From assembly GCA_015228895.1 (NCBI GenBank), contig JADGCR010000121.1, positions 1 through 6,920 on the forward strand: DNA of 6,920 nucleotides, read 5' to 3'. The notes below the pieces were generated by a model. That model saw nothing but the letters and a program-made list of their open reading frames with translations. It was not told the origin of the DNA and searched no databases. Made by a program: the position numbers and the translations under genes. Source of the DNA: Magnetococcales bacterium. GTDB lineage: Bacteria > Pseudomonadota > Magnetococcia > Magnetococcales > Magnetaquicoccaceae. Position 1 is the first letter of the stretch. Every line of letters starts with the position of its first letter. Below are positions 1 to 6,920 of the stretch, piece after piece.

Positions 1-11
1 CATTCGGGAGC

Positions 12-662
12 ATGTTTTTGGAAAATTTTCCCAAAACGGGGGAAAACGCCCCCATCTCACCCCCTTTCTGGCAACCGGAGGGGCTCCGTTTGCGCCTGGC
101 CTCCGCCTCGGAACGCCGTCTGACCCTGTTGCGTCAGGTGGGCCTGAACCCCGAAGTGTGTCCGGGCGATGTGGACGAGAGCCGTCTGCCGGGAGAAGAG
201 GCGCTCCAGTATGTGGAACGCATGGCCCGCACCAAGGCCCGGGCGGGATGGCATCCCCGGACGGACCTGGTCATCGGGGCCGACACCGCCGTGGTCCTGG
301 GGGAGGAGATCATGGGCAAACCCAAAGACCCGGAAGAGGCCGGACGCATGCTCGCCCGTCTGTCGGGTCAAACGCATCGGGTGCTGACGGGCATCGCGGT
401 CCTGGGAGGCCGTCCGATGACGGAACGGGCGCGGGTGACGACCTCCACCGTCCAGGTCAAACGCTTGAGCTCCAACGAGATCAACGCCTACATCGCCACC
501 GGGGAACCCATGGACAAAGCCGGGGCGTACGGCATCCAGGGGCTGGGGGCGTTTCTGGTGGCGCGGGTGGAAGGCTCCTATTCCGGGGTGGTGGGATTGC
601 CCCTCTACGAAACTTTGGAGCTGCTTGCGAGTTTTGGGTTGACATTTTCCGACACGAGGTGA
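12..662 (+). CDS. maf: Maf-family nucleoside triphosphate pyrophosphatase (YhdE/dTTPase-like type)
   Basis: Maf proteins are cytoplasmic enzymes that hydrolyse non-canonical or excess nucleoside triphosphates to the monophosphate and pyrophosphate. Family motifs are seen in order: LASASERR (residues 29-36), GADT (89-92), GKP (102-104), SGQTHRVLTG (118-127), TGEPMDKAGAYGIQG (163-177) and VVGLPL (193-198). The DKAGAYGIQG stretch is typical of the YhdE dTTP/UTP branch rather than the YceF m7GTP branch, so that substrate is inferred. At 216 aa it is somewhat longer than the usual ~190-200, because about 28 residues precede the LASAS motif. The start is doubtful: the ATG at 12 has a GGGAG only one base upstream, the frame is open to the window edge, and a TTG at 90 has GGAGGGG (77-83) at good spacing, giving a family-like MRLASASERR. 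The 3' end carries the promoter of the next gene. Family assignment is secure; start and exact substrate are not. Confidence 0.93.
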   Translation: MFLENFPKTGENAPISPPFWQPEGLRLRLASASERRLTLLRQVGLNPEVCPGDVDESRLPGEEALQYVERMARTKARAGWHPRTDLVIGADTAVVLGEEIMGKPKDPEEAGRMLARLSGQTHRVLTGIAVLGGRPMTERARVTTSTVQVKRLSSNEINAYIATGEPMDKAGAYGIQGLGAFLVARVEGSYSGVVGLPLYETLELLASFGLTFSDTR

Positions 663-666
663 TAAT
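639..666 (+). promoter_or_regulatory. Sigma70-type promoter for rplU-rpmA, inside the 3' end of maf
   Basis: TTGACA at 639-644 matches the -35 consensus at 6/6. GATAAT at 661-666 matches the -10 consensus at 5/6, with a 16-bp spacer. Transcription would start near 673, giving a leader of about 46 nt before the rplU ATG at 719. The -35 and spacer lie in the final codons of maf and the -10 overlaps its TGA stop. No extended -10 TG is present. The position fits the expected strong promoter of a ribosomal protein operon. The motifs are seen directly; activity is inferred. Confidence 0.78.
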
Positions 667-704
667 AGTCCCTTTTACGATTCACCCCTGTGGCAAAAAT
701 GAAT

Positions 705-710
705 AAGGAG
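705..710 (+). promoter_or_regulatory. Ribosome binding site that sets the rplU start
   Basis: AAGGAG at 705-710 lies 8 nt before the ATG at 719. An in-frame GTG at 710 would overlap this motif and add three residues (VVD) not typical of L21, so the ATG at 719, giving [14 protein letters not shown], is the better start. Confidence 0.85.
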
Positions 711-718
711 TGGTTGAC

Positions 719-1027
719 ATGTATGCAGTGGTCCGCACTGGCGGAAAACAATATAAAGTGGCAGTCAATGATGTCTTGCGCGTGGAAAAATTGCCCGGGG
801 ACGAAGGCGATGTGGTGGAGTTGTCCGACGTGCTGCTCGTCTCCGCCGAGGAGGGCATCAAAATCGGCAGCGCCGCCGGACAGAGCCTGGTGACCGGCAC
901 CATCCTGAGACAGTTCAAGGACAAAAAAGTGCTGGTTTTCAAGAAGAAACGGCGCAAAAATTATCGGCGCTTCCTGGGACATCGGCAAAACCTGACGGAA
1001 TTGCGGGTCACGGCGATCAAACCGTAA
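719..1027 (+). CDS. rplU: 50S ribosomal protein L21
   Basis: L21 is a small 23S rRNA-binding protein of the large ribosomal subunit. The 102-residue product opens with [14 protein letters not shown], the hallmark L21 N-terminus, and carries the basic rRNA-contacting segment [17 protein letters not shown] (residues 74-90). Its length matches the usual ~103 aa. It is the first gene after the promoter at 639-666 and is followed 34 nt later by rpmA, the near-universal bacterial pairing. The C-terminus [12 protein letters not shown] is complete. Identity is secure; the start rests on the RBS at 705-710 and the conserved N-terminus. Confidence 0.98.
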   Translation: MYAVVRTGGKQYKVAVNDVLRVEKLPGDEGDVVELSDVLLVSAEEGIKIGSAAGQSLVTGTILRQFKDKKVLVFKKKRRKNYRRFLGHRQNLTELRVTAIKP

Positions 1028-1061
1028 CCCACTTTACCTTATCGCATGCGGGAGAAGATCC

Positions 1062-1304
1062 ATGGCACACAAGAAAGCGGGCGGCAGCACCCGCAATGGT
1101 CGCGATTCCATCGGACGCCGTCTGGGCGTCAAACGGTACGGCGGACAGCAGGTGGTCCCCGGCAACATCCTCATCCGGCAACGGGGCTCCGAGGTCTATC
1201 CCGGCGAGGGCGTGGGCATGGGTAGAGACTTCACCCTGTTCGCCCTCGTGGAAGGCACCGTGTCGTTTGGCGAACGCAACAATCGCCGTTTTGTTCACGT
1301 CGTT

Positions 1305-1313
<9 letters not shown>
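1062..1313 (+). CDS. rpmA: 50S ribosomal protein L27
   Basis: L27 sits near the peptidyl transferase centre, with its N-terminal tail reaching towards the tRNA ends. The 83-residue product begins [16 protein letters not shown], continues [20 protein letters not shown] and then [20 protein letters not shown], all classic L27 sequence. The length is the usual ~85. There is no cleavable N-terminal extension of the Firmicutes kind. A GGAG at 1051-1054 lies 7 nt before the ATG. It is presumably co-transcribed with rplU. The last two sense codons and the TGA stop (1305-1313) form part of the left arm of a large inverted repeat, so the end of this gene is also a structured RNA or DNA element. Confidence 0.98.
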
Positions 1314-3715
<2,402 letters not shown>

Positions 3716-3719
<4 letters not shown>

Positions 3720-4984
3720 GTGACATAACGGCCATGATGGAACGGATCGGTCAACAGGCGCGCCAGGCCGCGCGCATGCTGTCGGCCACGGACGGCGCCG
3801 CCCGCAATCGGGCCCTGGAGGTGATGGCCAAACGGTTGCTGGACGAAACCCCGGCCCTGCGGAGCGCCAACGCCCTGGACCTCGAAGCCGCGACCGTCAA
3901 TGGTCTGGCCCCGGCCCTGATCGACCGCCTCCGTCTGACGGACAAGGTCATTCAGGCCATGGCCGACGGAGTGCGGGAGGTGGCGGCGTTGCCAGATCCG
4001 GTGGGGGAGATCACCGAAATGAAACCCCGTCCCAACGGCATGCTGGTGGGCCGGATGCGGGTGCCGTTGGGGGTGATCGGCATCATCTACGAATCCCGCC
4101 CCAACGTGACCGCCGACGCCGCCGCGTTGTGCGTCAAGTCCGGAAACGCCGTGATCCTGCGCGGGGGGTCCGAGGCGTTGCACTCCAACCGCGCCATCGC
4201 CCTCTGCCTGGCCCAGGGACTGCAAAGCGCGGGCCTGCCCGCCGGAGCGGTGCAGTTCATCGACACCCCGGACCGGGCGGCGGTGGGAGCGCTGCTCCAG
4301 TGTGACCGTCATGTGGATGTCATCATCCCCCGTGGGGGCAAGGGTCTGATCCGACGGGTGATGGAGGAGTCCCGCATCCCGGTCATCAAGCACCTGGACG
4401 GCATCTGTCACACCTATGTGGACCGCCACGCGGACCTGGAAATGGCGGACGCCCTGACGTTCAACGGCAAAATGCAACGCACCGGGGTTTGCAACGCCAC
4501 CGAGACCCTGCTGGTACACGAGGCGGTGGCCGCCGAGTTCCTGCCGCAGGCGGGCAAACGTCTGCACGCGGCGGGCTGCGAGCTGCGCGGCTGCGAGCGC
4601 ACCCGGACCCTTCTGAACGGTCTGGTGCCGGTGACACCGGTCACCCCCGGGGACTGGGATACCGAACATCTGGCCGCCATTCTCTCGGTGCGGGTGGTGG
4701 CGAGCCTGGACGAGGCCCTGGCCCACATCGAGGCCCACTCCTCGCGCCATACGGAGACCATCGTCACCCGGGACCATTCGCGCGCCATGCGCTTCTTGCG
4801 CGCGGTGGACTCCTCGGCCGTGATGGTGAACGCCTCCACCCGCTTCAACGACGGCTTCCAGTTCGGCCTGGGGGCGGAGATGGGCATCTCCACGGACAAG
4901 CTCCACGTGCGTGGCCCGGTGGGTCTGGAGGGATTGACCTGCCTGAAGTACATTGTGCTGGGTGAGGGCCAACTGCGGCAGTGA
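3716..4984 (+). CDS. proA: Gamma-glutamyl phosphate reductase (glutamate-5-semialdehyde dehydrogenase)
   Basis: ProA reduces the ProB product with NADPH to glutamate-5-semialdehyde, which cyclises on the way to proline. ProA is thought to work with ProB to protect the labile phosphate. The product of 422 aa compares with 417 in E. coli. It belongs to the aldehyde dehydrogenase superfamily: VPLGVIGIIYESRPNVT (116-132), LRGGSEA (148-154), VIIPRGGKGL (202-211), IPVIKHLDGICH (221-232), the catalytic cysteine in QRTGVCNATETLLV (C259), and the C-terminal blocks VNASTRF (371-377) and GAEMGISTDKLHVRGPVGLEGLT, which spans 386-408. The ATG overlaps the proB TGA (ATGA), with GGGAGGT at 3703-3709 giving a good RBS at 6 nt spacing. 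Coupled translation of ProB and ProA is therefore likely. Confidence 0.98.
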
Positions 4985-5652
4985 TGGCGAAAAAAAAGAC
5001 GGGATTGCTGGGCGGGGCGTTCAGTCCTCCCCACTTTGGCCATTTGCGGCCCGCCCGGGAGGCCATGCTGGCTCTGGGTCTGGAGCGTGTGGTCCTCATT
5101 CCGTCGGGGACGCATCCCTTCAAGGGCCGGGATGTGCTGGCGCCGGCCAACAGACGCCTGGAGATGGTGCGTCTGGCCGTGGCGGGACAGCCTGAATTCG
5201 ACGTATGGGAGATCGAAGTCGCCCGCTCCGGCATCTCCTACACCATCGAGACCGTCACCGAGTGGCACCGGCGCTGGCCCGACGAGGAACCGGTGCTGCT
5301 GGTCGGGTCCGATCTCCTGCATGAATGGCATCTGTGGCGCGCCTGGCAGAAGATTATCGAACACACCCATATCTGTCTGCTGACCCGACCGGGCCACCCC
5401 TGGGAGGCGTCCAACGCCCCGGCCCTGGCGTGGTTGCGACGCTTCCAGGTGACACAGGCCGAGGCGTTGGACTTCCAGAACACGGGACGCTATGGTTTTT
5501 TCGTGCAGCCCGTCACCCTGCTGGAGATCTCCTCCACGGAGCTGCGCCGTCGTTTACGCGCCGGGGAGTCACTGCATGGCTTGACTCCGGACCCGGTGAT
5601 CGAATATCTGACCATGCATGCCATTTATCAGGAGCAAAAGCTTTGGCAATAA
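4984..5652 (+). CDS. nadD: Nicotinate-nucleotide adenylyltransferase
   Basis: NadD joins nicotinate mononucleotide and ATP to give deamido-NAD, the next-to-last step of de novo NAD synthesis. The 222-residue product has the nucleotidyltransferase signature GGAFSPPHFGHL (10-21) with the H-x-G-H pair H17/H20, GSD (108-110) and the second signature ISSTELRRRLRAG (182-194). The family block after GG is most often TFDP or SFNP; here it is AFSP, a serine in place of the usual Asp/Asn. The conserved histidines and ISST remain, so activity is expected. The ATG overlaps the proA stop as TGATG. A GTG one codon upstream (4981) is possible. GAGGG at 4964-4968 is 15 nt away, so there is no good RBS and translation probably depends on ribosomes finishing proA. 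Confidence 0.95.
   Translation: MAKKKTGLLGGAFSPPHFGHLRPAREAMLALGLERVVLIPSGTHPFKGRDVLAPANRRLEMVRLAVAGQPEFDVWEIEVARSGISYTIETVTEWHRRWPDEEPVLLVGSDLLHEWHLWRAWQKIIEHTHICLLTRPGHPWEASNAPALAWLRRFQVTQAEALDFQNTGRYGFFVQPVTLLEISSTELRRRLRAGESLHGLTPDPVIEYLTMHAIYQEQKLWQ
5630..5634 (+). promoter_or_regulatory. Ribosome binding site that sets a TTG start for rsfS
   Basis: AGGAG at 5630-5634, inside the end of nadD, lies 8 nt before TTG 5643. No ATG exists in the rsfS frame near the conserved N-terminus; the nearby ATGs at 5613-5620 are in other frames. This makes the TTG the best-supported start. Confidence 0.78.
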
Positions 5653-6020
5653 CCGCAGAAAATTCCGCCCTGGCCAACGAGTTGGTGCAACGTTTGAACG
5701 ACAAGAAGGCCCTGGATGTGGTGTTGATCGACCTGGCGGGTCGCAGCGCCTTCGCGGATTTTTTCATCATCGCCACCGGCACCTCCACCACCCATGTGGC
5801 CTCCCTCTCCAGCGAGGTGGACCTGGTGGCCCATGAACACAAAGTCCGGGTGCGGGGCATCGAGGGTCTGATGGAGTGCTCCTGGGTGTTGCTGGATCTG
5901 GGGGACATTCTGGTCCACCTGTTCCGTCAGGAGGCCAGGGAGTTTTACAACCTGGAAAAACTGTGGAGTCCCCAGACCCGACCCCCACGGGAGGAGAAGG
6001 TCCCACAGGTCGAGGAATGA
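5643..6020 (+). CDS. rsfS: Ribosome silencing factor RsfS
   Basis: RsfS (the Iojap/DUF143 family) binds L14 on the 50S subunit and blocks joining with the 30S subunit when nutrients are short. From the TTG at 5643 the product is 125 aa, within the family range. Family blocks seen are LNDKKALDVVLIDL (17-30), FADFFIIATGTSTTHV (36-51), IEGLMECSWVLLDLGDILVHLF (spanning 73-94) and EFYNLEKLW (99-107). A short charged, proline-containing tail follows. The gene begins 10 nt before the nadD stop and ends in an ATGA overlap with rlmH, so it is flanked by coupled genes on both sides. Family identity is secure; the unusual TTG start rests on the AGGAG at 5630-5634 and lack of an in-frame ATG. Confidence 0.95.
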   Translation: MAITAENSALANELVQRLNDKKALDVVLIDLAGRSAFADFFIIATGTSTTHVASLSSEVDLVAHEHKVRVRGIEGLMECSWVLLDLGDILVHLFRQEAREFYNLEKLWSPQTRPPREEKVPQVEE

Positions 6021-6487
6021 AGTGGACCGTCCTGGCCGTGGGGCGCACCATGCCCCCCCCGATCCGGGAACTGGTGGAGGATTATCAGGGCCGTCTGAAC
6101 CATTTTGTCAGTGTGGGGCTGGAGGTGGTGGCCGAAGAACGGCGTGAAAAGGGGCTCTCCCCCCATCTGGCCATGGAACGGGAGGGGGCGCGGCTTTTGG
6201 CCCGCATCCCGGAAAACGCCCTCACCGTGGCCCTGGACGCCTCCGGTAAAATGCTCTCCTCCCCGGATTTTTCCAAACTCCTGGAGCGCTGGCGTCAGGA
6301 TGGCCACCACGCCGTCATTTTCCTCCTCGGCGGGCCGGACGGCCTGCCCCCTGCCATCAAATCATCCGCCTCCCTGACCCTCTCCCTGGGCCTGATGACC
6401 TATCCCCACATGCTGGCCCGCGTTCTGCTGTTCGAGCAACTCTACCGCGCCATGACGTTGTCGCATGGGGTGCCCTATCATCGCTGA
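6017..6487 (+). CDS. rlmH: 23S rRNA (pseudouridine1915-N3)-methyltransferase RlmH
   Basis: RlmH is a small SPOUT-class enzyme that uses S-adenosylmethionine to methylate pseudouridine 1915 in helix 69 of 23S rRNA, late, on 70S ribosomes. The product is 156 aa against a usual ~155. SPOUT and RlmH features are seen: LDASGKMLSS (73-82), FLLGGPDGLP (102-111, the SAM-binding loop), LSLGLMTYPHMLARVLLFEQ (122-141), then LYRA (142-145) and the terminal GVPYHR, so the C-terminus is intact. The ATG overlaps the rsfS TGA (ATGA), with AGGT at 6007-6010 as a modest RBS. It is the last gene of the conserved cluster. No intrinsic terminator is seen after its TGA; a decayed toxin gene begins immediately. Confidence 0.97.
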   Translation: MKWTVLAVGRTMPPPIRELVEDYQGRLNHFVSVGLEVVAEERREKGLSPHLAMEREGARLLARIPENALTVALDASGKMLSSPDFSKLLERWRQDGHHAVIFLLGGPDGLPPAIKSSASLTLSLGLMTYPHMLARVLLFEQLYRAMTLSHGVPYHR

Positions 6488-6489
6488 TC

Positions 6490-6748
6490 AATGACTTTTG
6501 CTGGATCATGGCCGATCATCCCAGTGCCGCCCGCGCTTTCCATGTCGCCATCGACAGGCGACCATCCTGCTTGAAGAGCATCCGCGCGCCGAATGGGAGC
6601 ATCTTGAACTGATCCCTGCTCCTGCGCGCTTCCTGTCTCTGACCGGTTTTCCGTACATCCGGTTTACGACTCGACTCCCACAGCACCCTTGATCCTGCGG
6701 GTTCTGCACGGAGCGCGGGATTTGCCGGAACTGCTGGACGATCTGTAA
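6490..6748 (+). pseudogene. Decayed ParE/RelE-type toxin gene, split over three reading frames
   Basis: ParE/RelE-superfamily toxins are ~95-100 aa proteins that hit gyrase or mRNA and are normally paired with an antitoxin. No single frame codes for one here, but three consecutive frames read as one protein. Segment 1 (6490-6555) gives NDFCWIMADHPSAARAFHV then AID. Segment 2 (6555-6659) gives ATILLEEHPRAEWEHLELI and ARFLSLTGFPYI. Segment 3 (6662-6748) gives VYDSTPTAPLILRVLHGARD then LPELLDDL and a TAA stop. The ending ILRVLHGARDLPELL is the typical C-terminal beta strand of this superfamily. The shifts lie near 6553-6560 and 6658-6664; each fits loss of one base (or gain of two). About 85 residues remain, and roughly the first 10-15 are missing, running into the rlmH end. 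No antitoxin gene is adjacent. Alternatives are sequencing indels, though neither site is a long homopolymer. Confidence 0.75.
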
Positions 6749-6753
6749 AACAC

Positions 6754-6920
6754 TCACCGCGCCATCAACGCCTTCTGCAACGCCTCCGCAAATCGCCGTG
6801 GGGCGGTTTCCATGGCCACCTTGCGCACCGTTTCATTGAAACCGAAGCGCGGCTTGAGCCGGACCTGATGAGGGAGGACGTACATCAGCTTCAACCGCTC
6901 TCGGCGGCCTTTGCCAATGC
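6754..6920 (-). CDS. C-terminal part of an unidentified protein, cut by the window edge
   Basis: On the - strand an open frame enters from the window end (first full codon 6918-6916) and runs 54 codons to a TGA at 6756-6754. The visible residues include RERLKLMYVLPHQVRLKPRF, then GFNETVRKVAMETAPRRF and finally AEALQKALMAR. The codons are GC-rich at third positions (ATC/GTC/CTG/GCC/CGC styles), as in the neighbouring genes, which supports real coding. The amphipathic, basic C-terminal helix is the only structural feature I can point to. I do not recognise the family. It converges on the decayed toxin with only 5 nt between the two stop codons and no terminator between. The start and most of the protein lie outside the window. 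Confidence 0.6.
   Translation of the reverse strand, partial: IGKGRRERLKLMYVLPHQVRLKPRFGFNETVRKVAMETAPRRFAEALQKALMAR

Noticed and set aside
714..719. A second TTGACA just before the rplU ATG
   Set aside because: No -10-like hexamer lies 15-19 nt downstream, and the motif sits between the rplU RBS and start codon.
1269..1292. Possible terminator hairpin GGCGA / TCGCC followed by GTTTT
   Set aside because: It lies wholly inside the rpmA coding sequence, has only 5 bp and a 9-nt loop, and is followed by just four Ts; chance is the simpler explanation.
4628..4640. Small palindrome CCGGTG-A-CACCGG in proA
   Set aside because: It is a 6-bp inverted repeat in GC-rich coding sequence (VPVTPVTP), with no other sign of a binding site.
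6498..6692. A stand-alone 64-aa gene in the middle frame after rlmH
   Set aside because: Its start has no RBS, and its content (EEHPRAE to GFPYIRF) makes sense only as the middle of the toxin remnant; its last 11 residues are out of frame with the toxin C-terminus.

Overview
This is a GC-rich bacterial window dominated by a conserved housekeeping gene cluster on the + strand: maf, rplU, rpmA, obgE, proB, proA, nadD, rsfS, rlmH. This order is familiar from Proteobacteria. The Obg protein ends in an acidic tail closing with [10 protein letters not shown], which resembles the proteobacterial ending (acidic run followed by GVE-x-I-Y). My best guess is a proteobacterium, possibly a deep alphaproteobacterial or Magnetococcia-like lineage. 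That placement is inference from layout and protein style; no search was run.

Region by region. Positions 1-662 hold a Maf-type nucleotide pyrophosphatase whose start is uncertain. A near-consensus sigma70 promoter (TTGACA, 16 bp, GATAAT) lies in the last codons of maf and should drive rplU (719-1027) and rpmA (1062-1313), ribosomal proteins L21 and L27. A two-part 18-bp inverted repeat (1305-1376) starts in the last two codons of rpmA and fills most of the gap before obgE. From obgE to rlmH (1403-6487) the genes are packed without gaps: every junction overlaps by 1-29 nt, which suggests one transcript with translational coupling.

Functionally the cluster joins ribosome synthesis and quality (L21, L27, the Obg GTPase, the RsfS silencing factor, the RlmH 23S rRNA methyltransferase) with the first two steps of proline synthesis (ProB, ProA), a step of NAD synthesis (NadD) and nucleotide-pool cleaning (Maf).

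The ordinary operon ends at the rlmH stop codon. Directly after it (about 6490-6748) is a decayed ParE/RelE-type toxin gene, readable only by joining three reading frames, with no antitoxin beside it. Five bases further on, a gene on the - strand ends (6754 to the window edge); only its last 54 codons are visible and I do not recognise it. No RNA genes, CRISPR array, insertion sequence or complete undescribed system is visible. The items most worth a second look are the decayed toxin and the rpmA-obgE inverted repeat.
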